Of a DNA stretch of 64,000 nucleotides, positions 1 to 8,611 are shown one piece after another. The translations under genes and the position numbers were made by a program. How positions within the stretch are numbered: the stretch's first letter is position 1; the number at the start of each line of letters is the position of its first letter. The notes below the pieces were generated by a model, which searched no databases, was not told the origin of the DNA, and saw nothing but the letters and a program-made list of their open reading frames with translations. The stretch comes from Thermopetrobacter sp964430935. Lineage in GTDB: Bacteria; Pseudomonadota; Alphaproteobacteria; Rhizobiales; Aestuariivirgaceae. The stretch covers positions 59,389 through 123,388 of the forward strand of contig CAYSHK010000051.1 of assembly GCA_964430935.1 (NCBI GenBank), written 5' to 3'.

Positions 1-79
1 ACACCTCCGGATTGCGGAGCGGCGGCAGGGCCGCGCGCATCCCTCCGTTCCTGCGTTCCAGCGTGTCGAACCACTTCAT
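1..79 (-). CDS. Partial CDS downstream of yejE (5' end only)
   Basis: An ATG at 79-77 overlaps the yejE stop codon as ATGA, the usual form of translational coupling. The frame stays open to the window edge and begins MKWFDTLERRNGGM. In Yej operons the next gene is often the ATPase yejF, but these 26 residues do not look like an ABC ATPase N-terminus. The product is unknown; the next few hundred bases to the left would settle it. Confidence 0.4.
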   Translation of the reverse strand, partial: MKWFDTLERRNGGMRAALPPLRNPEV

Positions 80-1296
80 TTGAACGTCTTCCTCGGATCG
101 AAGGCGTCGCGCACCGCCTCGCCGATGAACACCAGCAGCGACAGCATGAGCGAGACGATGAAGAACCCCGTGAGCCCGAGCCAGGGCGCCTGGAGGTTCA
201 CCTTGCCCTGCTTCAGCAGCTCGCCAAGGCTGGGCGAACCCGGCGGCAGGCCGAAGCCCAGGAAGTCCAGCGCCGTCAGGGTGGTGATGGAGCCGGACAG
301 GATGAAGGGCATGAAGGTCAGCGTCGCCACCATGGCGTTGGGCAGGATGTGGCGGAACATGATCCGTCCGTCGCTCAGACCCAGCGCACGGGCGGCCCGC
401 ACGTATTCGAAATTGCGGCCGCGCAGGAACTCCGCGCGCACCACGCCCACCAGCGCCGTCCAGGAGAACAGCAGCATGATGATGAGCAGCATCCAGAAGT
501 TCGGGACGAAGAAGACCGACAGGATGATGATGAGATAGAGGGTCGGAATGGACGTCCAGATCTCGATGAACCGCTGGAACAGAAGGTCGAGCAGGCCGCC
601 GGAATAGCCCTGCACCGCGCCGGCCGCCACGCCGACCACGGAGGAGAGCGCCGTCAGCAGCAGACCGAAGACCACGGAGATGCGGAATCCGTAGATGAGA
701 CGCGCCAGCACGTCCCGCCCGTGGTCGTCCGTCCCCAGCCAGTTCAGGTTTCCGGCCACGCAGTTCGGATCGTCCACGCCCTTCGGATACTTCTTGCAGG
801 CCTCCTCCCGGGACATGAGGAAGGCGGGCCTGGAGGGGGCCGGATGGGGCAGCTCGTTGTTCACGGTGTCGTAGGAATAGCGGATGGGCGGCCAGATCAT
901 CCAGCCGTTCCTGCGGATCTCCTCCTGGATGAAGGGATCGCGGAAATCGGTGCGGGCGAGGAAGCCGCCGAACTTCGATTCCGGATATTCCGTGAAGACG
1001 GGGAACAGATATTCCCCCTTGTACTGGACGATGATCGGCCGGTCGTTGGCCAGGAACTCCGCGAACAGCGAGATCACGAAAAGGACCAGAAAGATCCACA
1101 GCGACCAGAAGCCGCGCCTGTTGGCACGGAAGATGGCCAGCCGGCGGCGGTTGATGGGCGACAGCCAGCCGCGCACCGCAACCGCGTCGGGCACCGGCAC
1201 GCCCGCCGCCGCGGCCTCGCGGGCCACCTCCCGGATGTCGCGCACCTCCGTCGGGTTCCCGGCCTCCTCGCGGCCCATGTCGTCGATGCCGGCCAT
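76..1296 (-). CDS. yejE: Microcin C/oligopeptide ABC transporter permease YejE
   Basis: Inner-membrane permease of a peptide-type ABC importer, 406 aa. A hydrophobic segment at about residues 62-82 is followed by a long extracytoplasmic insertion to about residue 195, typical of YejE/OppC permeases. Five more membrane segments follow, with the ATPase-contacting EAA loop (GLSDGRIMFRHILPNA) near residues 307-325. The C-terminus DAFDPRKTF is the usual end of this family. The gene follows yejB after a 4-base gap and has a following ORF in ATGA overlap, so it is an internal operon gene. Related Yej systems take up peptides, including microcin C. The substrate here is not shown by the sequence. Confidence 0.93.
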   Translation of the reverse strand: MAGIDDMGREEAGNPTEVRDIREVAREAAAAGVPVPDAVAVRGWLSPINRRRLAIFRANRRGFWSLWIFLVLFVISLFAEFLANDRPIIVQYKGEYLFPVFTEYPESKFGGFLARTDFRDPFIQEEIRRNGWMIWPPIRYSYDTVNNELPHPAPSRPAFLMSREEACKKYPKGVDDPNCVAGNLNWLGTDDHGRDVLARLIYGFRISVVFGLLLTALSSVVGVAAGAVQGYSGGLLDLLFQRFIEIWTSIPTLYLIIILSVFFVPNFWMLLIIMLLFSWTALVGVVRAEFLRGRNFEYVRAARALGLSDGRIMFRHILPNAMVATLTFMPFILSGSITTLTALDFLGFGLPPGSPSLGELLKQGKVNLQAPWLGLTGFFIVSLMLSLLVFIGEAVRDAFDPRKTFK

Positions 1297-1300
1297 GTCG

Positions 1301-2419
1301 CTACAGCTCCCTCTTTTCGAAGTCGATGCGTGGATCGATGAGGGTGTAGACGATATCGGTGATGAGATTCGTGAGCAGCCCCAGAAGCGAGAAGATGTAG
1401 AGGGTGGCGAAGACCACCGGATAGTCGCGGTCGATGGCCGCCTTGAACCCCAGCAGCCCCAGACCGTCGAGCGAGAAGATCTGTTCGATCAGCAGGGAGC
1501 CGGCGAAGAAGGCCGATATGAAGGCTCCCGGAAAACCGGCGATGACGATCAGCATGGCGTTGCGGAAGACATGACCGTAGAGCACCCGCCGCTCGGTGAG
1601 CCCCTTCGCCCGCGCCGTCATCACGTACTGCTTGCGGATCTCGTCAAGGAAGGAGTTCTTGGTCAGCAGCGTCATGGTGGCGAAGGAGGATATGGCCAGC
1701 GCCGTCAGCGGCAGCACGAGGTGCCATGCGTAGTCGAGGATCTTCTGCCACCAGTTCAACTGGTCGAAGTTGTCCGACACCAGCCCCCGGAGGGGGAAGA
1801 TGTTCCAGAAGCTGCCTCCGGCAAAGAGCACCACCAGCAGGATGGCGAAGAGGAACGAGGGGATGGCGTAGCCGACGATGATGACGGCGGAGGTCCAGAC
1901 GTCGAAGCGCGAGCCGTCGCGCACCGCCTTGGCGATGCCCAGTGGAATGGAGACGCCGTAGGAGATGAAGGTCAGCCACAGCCCCAGCGAAGCGGACACG
2001 GGCAGCGCGTCGACGATGAGATCGATCACCGGCCGGTCGCGGAAATAGCTGGTGCCGAAGTCGAAGCGGGCGTAGTCCCAGAGCATCTTCAGGAAGCGTT
2101 CGTGGGCCGGCCGGTCGAAACCGAACTGCTTCTCCAGCTGTTTGATGAACTCCGGATCCAGCCCCTGCGCGCCGCGGTACTTGAAGCCGCCTTCGGCCGC
2201 CGCGCCGGCGGCCGCCCCCTCGCCCCCGGTCGCGCCCATGTCGCCGCCCGCGCCGCCGCCTATGCGGGCGGTGGCCGAGACGTCATGCCCCTGGAGTTTC
2301 GCGAGCACCCGCTCCACCGGCCCGCCGGGGAGAAACTGGATGATGGCGAAGTTGATCAGCATGATGCCCACGAGCGTGGGAATCATCAGCGCAAGCCGCT
2401 TGAGAATGTAGGCTCCCAT
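1301..2419 (-). CDS. yejB: Microcin C/oligopeptide ABC transporter permease YejB
   Basis: DppB/OppB-type permease of 372 aa, partner of YejE. It begins MGAYILKRLALMIPTLVGI, the classic first membrane helix, and an AAGGAA ribosome site precedes the ATG. The EAA loop (ARAKGLTERRVLYGHVFRNA) lies near residues 268-287. Between the first helix and the conserved core (about residues 48-85) there is a Gly/Ala-rich stretch that looks like a lineage-specific linker in the extracytoplasmic loop. Operon order is the two binding proteins, an intervening segment with a possible small gene, then yejB and yejE. Confidence 0.93.
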   Translation of the reverse strand: MGAYILKRLALMIPTLVGIMLINFAIIQFLPGGPVERVLAKLQGHDVSATARIGGGAGGDMGATGGEGAAAGAAAEGGFKYRGAQGLDPEFIKQLEKQFGFDRPAHERFLKMLWDYARFDFGTSYFRDRPVIDLIVDALPVSASLGLWLTFISYGVSIPLGIAKAVRDGSRFDVWTSAVIIVGYAIPSFLFAILLVVLFAGGSFWNIFPLRGLVSDNFDQLNWWQKILDYAWHLVLPLTALAISSFATMTLLTKNSFLDEIRKQYVMTARAKGLTERRVLYGHVFRNAMLIVIAGFPGAFISAFFAGSLLIEQIFSLDGLGLLGFKAAIDRDYPVVFATLYIFSLLGLLTNLITDIVYTLIDPRIDFEKREL

Positions 2420-2586
2420 CCGGTTCCTTCGCCCTTCAGGTGATTCGCTTGCCGGATATTAGCGCCTTTTGTGGCAAAACGCGCGCTTGCGGGGACATTT
2501 GCCGTCCATGCGCATGCGGGAGCATATGGCATTTCCGCAGCCGCGCGCACCCGAAAGGACGGGACGGCCCCGCACCTCTCCCCGGC

Positions 2587-2817
2587 TCACCGCCTGACGC
2601 GTCCCGGCAGTCCGAAAGGAGATGCACCGCCGTGCTGCCGGCGCAGCAGGATGTCGCGGGCGGAGATGGCCGTGCCCAGAGCATGGCGGATCTCGTCCAG
2701 CGTCATGCACATCAGTTCCGGTTGCTCCGGCGGATGGACGAACATCCAGTCGAGAACGTCACAATGGGCCCTCGGCCTGTTCAGGGCGTCATCGAGGGTC
2801 TCCACCGCCGTTTCCAC
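2587..2817 (-). CDS. Possible small hypothetical protein
   Basis: A GTG at 2817 preceded by GGCGGAGAAATT gives a 76-aa product beginning VETAVETLDDALNRPRAHCD. It is rich in acidic and aliphatic residues with a helical pattern (CMTLDEIRHALGTAISARD). The same frame upstream of this GTG does not look protein-like, which supports the internal start. No family is recognised. It lies between the binding-protein genes and yejB on the same strand. It could be a real small gene or chance coding-like sequence. Confidence 0.35.
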   Translation of the reverse strand: METAVETLDDALNRPRAHCDVLDWMFVHPPEQPELMCMTLDEIRHALGTAISARDILLRRQHGGASPFGLPGRVRR

Positions 2818-3189
2818 AATTTCTCCGCCGGTGCAGGATGAAGGGGGCCGGCGCCCCTGATCGCCGTTTCCGGTCAAGATCGTCGCTCCTCGGCTCGCGT
2901 TGCCGGAACGACGGACGTTGCCTGCGTCTGGCGTCCCGGGGGTAGCAACACGGCCGAGGTCGTGCCAGTACGCCTTTAGGCTTCCGCCCTGGACATGCGC
3001 GCACTGCCCCCGGGACAGATAGACGTTCTTCGGGCATGAAAATGCCGCCATCTGACGGGGGCGGATGTCCGCCTCGACCGGAGTTGCTAGCTCCGGTCGC
3101 GATCATGCCAGTGGCCATGTGCGGGGTCAAGGGATGGAATGTCCGGGCATGAGCCGGTGTTTGAGGCACGGCCTCGTGCCCTCTCCGGC
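2818..3189. other. Non-coding interval with two hairpins
   Basis: No convincing gene is seen here. It contains a perfect 8-bp stem (GACCGGAG / CTCCGGTC, 3076-3098) and a compound hairpin at 3151-3191 next to the stop codon of the second binding-protein gene. The latter is an outer GAGCCGG/CCGGCTC stem around an inner GGCACG/CGTGCC stem. Neither has a U-tract. They may act as an mRNA 3'-end stabiliser or partial terminator that lowers permease expression relative to the binding proteins, a common arrangement in ABC importers. Confidence 0.4.
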
Positions 3190-5046
3190 TCACCGATCCT
3201 TTTCCAGCCGGGCGGCGCGCCTCTCGTCATACCACCAGGTATCCAGGATGCCGCGCGCGTACTTCGGCTTGATGGCGGGGCGGCCGAACTTGTCCCACCA
3301 CGCCACCGTGTGGGAGGCCTTGTACCAGTGGGGCACCCAGAAGTGCAGGCTGCGCAGCGCGCGGTCCAGCGCCCGGCCGGCGGCGTTCAGCTCCTTCCGG
3401 GAGCGGGCCGAGATCACGTCCTCGATCAGGGCGTCCACACCGGCGTTGCGGATTCCGGCGATGTTGTAGCTGCCGGGCATGTCCGCCGACTTCGAGCCGA
3501 AGAAGGCGCGCAGCTCCACCCCCGGAGTGAGCGAGAAGACGAAACGCTGCGTGGTGATGTCGAAGTCGAAATCCTTCAGCCGCCGCTGGAACTGGGCCGA
3601 TTCCACCAGACGCATGGAGGCGTCGATTCCCAGCAGGCGCAGATTGCGCACGTAGGGCGCGATGACCCGCTCGAACGCCGGGGAGTACATGAGGAACTCG
3701 ATGGTGAAGGGCTTTCCCTCCCCGTCCACCAGCCAGCGGCCCCTGCGCTTCCAGCCCGCCGCCGTCAGCAGCTCGTGCGCCTTGCGCAGCAGCCGCCGGT
3801 CCTGGCCGGATCCGTCGGACACCGGCGGGCGGTAGACCTCGCCGAAGACGGATGCCGGCAGATGTTCGGACACCGGCTCCAGGAACTTCAGCTCCTCCGG
3901 CGTCGGACGTCCCTTCGCCTTCATGGGCGAATTCTCGAACACCGATTCGGTGCGGCGATAGAGGTTGTAGAACAGTTTCGCGTTGGCCCACTGGAAGTCG
4001 TAGGCGTAGTCCAGCGCCTTGCGGGTGCGCGGATCGGAGAACTTCTTCCGCCGCATGTTCATGAAGAACCCCTGCGCGCCCGACGGCCGCGCATCGGGCA
4101 GAACGCCCTTGATCAGCCTCCCCTCCTTCACCGCGGGAATGTCGTAGGCGGTGGCCCAGTCGCGGGAGGTGAACTCCTCGCGCAGATCGATCTGTCCGGC
4201 CTTCAGCGCCTGCAGCTCCAGCGCCCGCTCGCGGAAGTAGACGAACTTGATCTCGTCGAAGTTCCAGCGGCCGCGGTTCACGGGCAGATCCTTTGCCCAG
4301 TAGTCGTCACGCCGGACGTAGGATACGAAACCGCCCTGCTTGTAGCCGCCGATCCGGTACGGACCGGATCCCAGCGGCGGGGTCAGCGTGGCGCGGGTGA
4401 AGTCGTGGTCGGCGTAGAATTTCTTCGACAGTACCGGAAGAGTGGCCACCACACGCGGCAGATCGCGGACGTTCCCGCCGGAGAAGGTGTAGCGCACCCT
4501 GTCCGGGGCGAGCACTTCGCAGCCCTTCACGTCGCGCAAGGAGAGCCGGTAGCGCGGATGGGCCTTTTCCTTGAACAGGTCGAAGGTGAAACAGACGTCC
4601 CCGGCGGTGACCGGCGTGCCGTCGGAGAAGCGGGCGGCCCCGCGCAGGCCGAAGGTGACGGACATGCCGTCATCGGCCACGTCCGCCCATTCGGCGATCA
4701 GGCCGTAGACGGCATCTGGCTCGTCCATGGCGCGCACCATGAGCGAATCGAAGAGCATGTCCAGCCCGTCCGCCGGATCGCCCTTGAGGATGAAGGGATT
4801 GAAGGAGTCGTAGCTGGTGAGACCGGAATCGCCCACCGTGACGATCCGCCCTCCCTTCGGGGCCCGGGGATCGACGTATTCGAAATGCGCGAAATCGGGC
4901 GGATACTTCAGGTCTCCGAAGGCGGAAAGGCCGTGCCGGGGTTCGGCCCGAGCCGGAGCCGCGCCGGCGAGAATGGCGGCTCCCAGAAGGGCGGCGGCGA
5001 GGGCGGGCGCCCATGTCGCGCGCCGTTTTGCGGTTTCCGACGGCAT
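3190..5046 (-). CDS. YejA-like peptide-binding protein (second copy)
   Basis: Periplasmic solute-binding protein (SBP_bac_5 family), 618 aa, for the adjacent YejBE permease. Residues 1 to about 37 form a signal peptide (basic MPSETAKRR, an Ala/Leu core, cleavage near APARAEP). The mature protein opens with HGLSAFGDLKYPPDFAHFEY, the YejA signature. The ATG overlaps the upstream gene's stop by one base (TGATG), so I use that start although the frame is open far upstream. It resembles the upstream copy along its length, so this is an old tandem duplication. Divergence suggests different ligand preferences, which is inference. Confidence 0.92.
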   Translation of the reverse strand: MPSETAKRRATWAPALAAALLGAAILAGAAPARAEPRHGLSAFGDLKYPPDFAHFEYVDPRAPKGGRIVTVGDSGLTSYDSFNPFILKGDPADGLDMLFDSLMVRAMDEPDAVYGLIAEWADVADDGMSVTFGLRGAARFSDGTPVTAGDVCFTFDLFKEKAHPRYRLSLRDVKGCEVLAPDRVRYTFSGGNVRDLPRVVATLPVLSKKFYADHDFTRATLTPPLGSGPYRIGGYKQGGFVSYVRRDDYWAKDLPVNRGRWNFDEIKFVYFRERALELQALKAGQIDLREEFTSRDWATAYDIPAVKEGRLIKGVLPDARPSGAQGFFMNMRRKKFSDPRTRKALDYAYDFQWANAKLFYNLYRRTESVFENSPMKAKGRPTPEELKFLEPVSEHLPASVFGEVYRPPVSDGSGQDRRLLRKAHELLTAAGWKRRGRWLVDGEGKPFTIEFLMYSPAFERVIAPYVRNLRLLGIDASMRLVESAQFQRRLKDFDFDITTQRFVFSLTPGVELRAFFGSKSADMPGSYNIAGIRNAGVDALIEDVISARSRKELNAAGRALDRALRSLHFWVPHWYKASHTVAWWDKFGRPAIKPKYARGILDTWWYDERRAARLEKDR

Positions 5047-6920
5047 CAGCCCTTTCCTCCCTTGATGCGTGCGGCCTTCTCCTCGTCCCACCACCAGATG
5101 TCCGGAAAGCCCACGGAATAGTCGGGGATCCTCGCCGGCTTGCCGAAACGGTTCCAGCGCGCCGTGCGTTCGTAGGTGATGTGCCAGGTGGGCAGGACGT
5201 AGAAGTTCCACAGCAGCACGCGGTCCAGCGCGCGGGTGGCGGCGACCAGATCCTCCCGGCTCTTCGCGAAGATGATCCGTTCGATCAGCCAGTCCACGGC
5301 CGTGTCCCTGATGCCCGCCAGATTGCGCGATCCGGGCCTGTCCGCCGCGGCGGAGCCCCAGTAGTTGCGCTGCTCGTTGCCGGGACTGAGCGACTGCCCC
5401 CAGCCTCCGACGATGATGTCGAAGTCGAAGCTCTTCACCCGGCGCTCGTACTGCGCGGAATCCACCGTGCGCACCGTGGCGCGGATGCCGATGCGCTTCA
5501 GGTTGCGGATGTACGGCAGCACGATGCGCTCGAAGGCGGGGGAGACGAGGAGGAACTCCACCGTGAACGGTTCGCCTTCCGCATTGCGCAGGATGCCGTC
5601 CTTTCCCAGCTTCCATCCGGCCGCCATCAGCAGTTTCATGGCCTTGCGCAGATGGTTTCGCAGATCTGCCGGCGTCCGGTTGACCGGATTGCGGTATTCC
5701 TTCGTGAAGACTTCCGGCGGCACCCGGTCCTTCACCTTTTCCAGCAACTCGCGTTCGCGCCCCTCCGGCAGGCCGGTGGCCGCCAGCTCGGAGTTGGAGA
5801 AGAAGGAATTGGTCCGGGTGTACTGCCCGTAGAACAGATTCGCATTGGCCCATTCGAAGTCGAAGGCGTAGTTGAAGGCTTCGCGCACCCGCCGGTCCTG
5901 GAACTTCTTCCGGCGGAGATTGAAAACGAAGGCCTGCATGCCGCGCGAATTCTTCAGATGGAATTTCTCGAGCACGACGTCGCCGCGCTTCACCGCGGGG
6001 AAATCGTAGGCCGTGGCCCAGTTCTTCGAATTGTTCTCGTCGCGCCAGTCGTACTGATCCGCCTTGAAGGCCTCCAGCGCCACGGTGTCGTCGCGGAAGT
6101 AGATCAACTCCATCTCGTCGAAGTTGTCGTAGCCGACGTTCACCGGAAGCTCCCTGCCCCAGTAGTCCTTCACCCGTTCCAGGACCACCGACTCGCCGGG
6201 CTTGACCTTCCGTATGCGGTAGGCGGCGGAACCGAGCGGCGGCTCCAGCGTGGCGTCCAGCAGGGAACGGGGCTTTCCGGAGGCGTCGCGGCCGCTCCAC
6301 CAGTGTTTCGGCAATACGGGCATCTGGCCGGTGATCTGCGGCAGCTCGCGGTTGCCCTTCGCGGAGAAGACGAAGCGCACCTCGCGCTCTCCCGTCTGCT
6401 CCACCTTCTCGATGTTGCCGTAGTAGAAATTGTAGAACGGATGGGCCTTCTTCAGGTTCTCCATCGACCAGATGATGTCCTCCGGGGTGATCGGCCGGCC
6501 GTCGTGGAAACGGGCCTGCGGCCGCAGGCGGTAGCTGACGGAGGAGAAGTCGGGGGGATGGGAGACCGCCTCGGCGATCAGGCCGTATTCGGAACCGGGC
6601 TCGTCCAGTGCGGGCTTGATGAGGCGGTCGTAGATCGACCCCACGATGCCGGCCGCCTCGCCCTTGTAGGTGAAGGGGTTGAGGCTGTCGAAGGAGCCCA
6701 CGGCGAACAGACGCACCCGCCCGCCCTTCGGGGCGTCCGGCTTCACGTAGTCGAAATGGGGAAAGTCCGCCGGATATTTCAGATCGCCGAAGAGGGAGAG
6801 ACCATGCCTCCAGACGGCCCCGGAGGCCTCCTGCGCGGAAACGCCGACGATGCGCAGTCCGAACATCGATCCCAGGGCGGTGAGGCCGCGCAGCACGGTG
6901 CGGCGGGAAAGGGTGATCAT
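5046..6920 (-). CDS. YejA-like peptide-binding protein (first copy)
   Basis: Periplasmic solute-binding protein, 624 aa, first gene of the Yej-type operon. The start at 6920 has a good GAGGAG ribosome site; the open frame continues upstream without protein-like sequence. The N-terminus MITLSRRTVLRGLTALG carries a twin-arginine (SRRTVLRG) signal, so it may be exported by Tat rather than Sec, unlike the second copy. HGLSLFGDLKYPADFPHFDY follows, as in YejA. It is coupled by TGATG to the next gene. Confidence 0.92.
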   Translation of the reverse strand: MITLSRRTVLRGLTALGSMFGLRIVGVSAQEASGAVWRHGLSLFGDLKYPADFPHFDYVKPDAPKGGRVRLFAVGSFDSLNPFTYKGEAAGIVGSIYDRLIKPALDEPGSEYGLIAEAVSHPPDFSSVSYRLRPQARFHDGRPITPEDIIWSMENLKKAHPFYNFYYGNIEKVEQTGEREVRFVFSAKGNRELPQITGQMPVLPKHWWSGRDASGKPRSLLDATLEPPLGSAAYRIRKVKPGESVVLERVKDYWGRELPVNVGYDNFDEMELIYFRDDTVALEAFKADQYDWRDENNSKNWATAYDFPAVKRGDVVLEKFHLKNSRGMQAFVFNLRRKKFQDRRVREAFNYAFDFEWANANLFYGQYTRTNSFFSNSELAATGLPEGRERELLEKVKDRVPPEVFTKEYRNPVNRTPADLRNHLRKAMKLLMAAGWKLGKDGILRNAEGEPFTVEFLLVSPAFERIVLPYIRNLKRIGIRATVRTVDSAQYERRVKSFDFDIIVGGWGQSLSPGNEQRNYWGSAAADRPGSRNLAGIRDTAVDWLIERIIFAKSREDLVAATRALDRVLLWNFYVLPTWHITYERTARWNRFGKPARIPDYSVGFPDIWWWDEEKAARIKGGKG

Positions 6921-7119
6921 CTGCTGGCACTCCTCAGTCTGCGACCTGTCGCCGGGGAGGGTATCAGAAAGCCGCCCCCGATCAACCCGGGCGAAGATTA
7001 AAAGACGGTCAGCGGTTTCCATGCCGCCGGGACCGGGAGAACGGCATCCCTTTACGGCATCTTCATGCATTGCGTGCAAGATGCGGCAAGAACACTTGCA
7101 GTCATCGGGAGCTGGGGCA

Positions 7120-7713
7120 ATGGGCTTTCTTTTCCGTTTCTCGGGCCGCATCGGCCGCCTTCATTGGAATCTGGCGCAGATCGCGATCGGCGTTCTGCTT
7201 CTTCTTCCGTTTCCGGCCCTGGTGGAGTTCCGGCATGGAACGGTCGAACTGAAGGAGCCGGGAATCGCCGTGCTCGGCATTCTTCTTCTGACCACCTGGA
7301 TCGGCATCGCGGTGTCCGTCCAGCGTCTGCACGACAGGGACAGGAGCGGATTCTGGCTCGTGCCGATGCTGCTCGTCCCCTTCATCGGGTCCCTCTGGAT
7401 GATCGTCGAGCTCGGCTTCATGCCGGGAACGCCGGGACCGAACCGCTTCGGACCGCCGCCCGGACGCGACGGCGCCCCGGCGCGGGACCGGGACGGTGCG
7501 GAAAGGCATGCCGGCGGAGAGAGCGGCCCGCGTTTCGACATGGATGGCATCGACCGGGCCATCGCGGAACTGAAGGCCCGTCGCGCGGAAAGCATGCATC
7601 GGGCGGAAACGGCGCGTGGCGACGCGGAGGCCGCTTCGGCCACCGGACGACGGCCGCAGCCGGCGACACCCCTCCCCGCCGCCATACGGCCGGTCTTCGG
7701 ACAGCGGGTCTGA
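7120..7713 (+). CDS. DUF805 family membrane protein
   Basis: 197 aa. The first 110 residues match the DUF805 pattern (FRFSGRIGRLHWNLAQI, then VSVQRLHDRDRSGFWLV and a final GTPGPNRFG motif) with three or four membrane helices. The C-terminal 80 residues are hydrophilic, low in complexity and probably cytoplasmic, beyond the usual family length. The ATG at 7120 is chosen because the DUF805 domain begins there. The function of DUF805 proteins is not established. It is divergent from the YejA operon and convergent with the cytochrome gene. Confidence 0.8.
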   Translation: MGFLFRFSGRIGRLHWNLAQIAIGVLLLLPFPALVEFRHGTVELKEPGIAVLGILLLTTWIGIAVSVQRLHDRDRSGFWLVPMLLVPFIGSLWMIVELGFMPGTPGPNRFGPPPGRDGAPARDRDGAERHAGGESGPRFDMDGIDRAIAELKARRAESMHRAETARGDAEAASATGRRPQPATPLPAAIRPVFGQRV

Positions 7714-7728
7714 GCCCGGAACGGCAAA

Positions 7729-7754
7729 GGGCTCCGCGGAAGCCCGCGGAGCCC
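7729..7754. terminator. Hairpin between convergent genes
   Basis: A perfect 10-bp inverted repeat (GGGCTCCGCG / CGCGGAGCCC) with a 6-base loop lies between the convergent DUF805 and cytochrome c genes. It has a short A-run before it and no real T-run after it. It is probably a shared terminator or 3'-end barrier. Confidence 0.6.
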
Positions 7755-7785
7755 TCGCATCCGCCGAAATCCGGCGTGTCCGTTC

Positions 7786-8439
7786 CTACTGATTGGATTT
7801 CAGATAGGCGATCACGTCGGCGATGTCCTTGTCCTTCTTCAGACCGACGAAGGCCATCTTGTTGCCGGGCACGAACTTCTTCGGCGCGGCCAGATAGGCC
7901 TTGAGGTTCTCCTCGGTCCAGACCAGCCCCTCGGCGGCCTTGGCCTTCATGGCGTCGGAATACTTGAAGCCCTCCACGGCGGCGGCCTTGCGGCCCACGA
8001 CACCCTTCAGATAGGGGCCGACCTTGTTCTTCTCCTTGTCGGCGAAATGGCAGGCCTTGCACTTGTTGAAGACCTTCTTGCCGGCGGCGGGATCGCCCGC
8101 GGCAGCCTCACCGGCGGCCGGAGCCGCGGCCTGCTGCTGTTCCGCCGGAGCGGCCTGCTGTTCGGCGGGAGCCTCGGCCTGCGCGGTCTGCTGCTCCGCC
8201 GGCGCCTGGGCGGCGGGCTGTTCCGCAGCCGGAGCCTCGGCCTGCTGCTGCTCCGCCGCGGGGGCCTCGGCCTTCTTCTCGGGCTCGGGCGCGGCCTCCT
8301 CGGCCACGGGCACGGGGATCGCCGGCTTCTCGGGGGGCTGGACGGCGAAGAGATAGCCGGCCAGTCCGCGCACGACGAAGACCAGACCCAGCGCGATCAC
8401 GATGGACACGGCAATGTTGACAAGCGTTCTCATGCTCAT
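7786..8439 (-). CDS. Membrane-anchored class I cytochrome c (CycM/c552-like)
   Basis: 217 aa. An uncleaved N-terminal membrane anchor (about residues 8-31) is followed by an 85-residue Ala/Glu/Gln/Pro-rich linker and a C-terminal cytochrome c domain. The heme site is CKACH (Cys127, Cys130, His131) and the likely axial ligand is Met195 in NKMAFVG. Anchored cytochromes of this type (CycM, cytochrome c552) carry electrons from the bc1 complex to terminal oxidases and sit beside kdsB and pheA in many alphaproteobacteria, as here. The long flexible linker probably lets the heme domain reach both partners. The MSMR start at 8439 is chosen; Met3 is equally possible. Confidence 0.88.
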   Translation of the reverse strand: MSMRTLVNIAVSIVIALGLVFVVRGLAGYLFAVQPPEKPAIPVPVAEEAAPEPEKKAEAPAAEQQQAEAPAAEQPAAQAPAEQQTAQAEAPAEQQAAPAEQQQAAAPAAGEAAAGDPAAGKKVFNKCKACHFADKEKNKVGPYLKGVVGRKAAAVEGFKYSDAMKAKAAEGLVWTEENLKAYLAAPKKFVPGNKMAFVGLKKDKDIADVIAYLKSNQ

Positions 8440-8523
8440 TGGATTCTTCCCGATTTCATCCTCTGGCAGCGACCCCGCAGGTCCGACGCCGCCCCTGCTT
8501 CGTTTCCGGGCGGAAAGTAATGG

Positions 8524-8552
8524 TTTCTCGCCGCCTTCGCAACATGTATAAA
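8524..8552 (+). promoter_or_regulatory. Possible sigma-70 promoter for kdsB-pheA
   Basis: TTTCTC at 8524-8529, a 17-bp spacer and TATAAA at 8547-8552 form a plausible -35/-10 pair about 60 bases before kdsB. The -35 match is weak and the -10 match is good. Confidence 0.4.
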
Positions 8553-8611
8553 GCGGGCGCGGGCGTTTTGCCGCGCGCCGGATCAGTCTTCACGACCCTT
8601 TGAACACGTTC

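Noticed and set aside
3076..3098. Hairpin GACCGGAG/CTCCGGTC as part of a tRNA or tmRNA
   Set aside because: No acceptor stem, T-loop or CCA-proximal pairing around it; single stem only.
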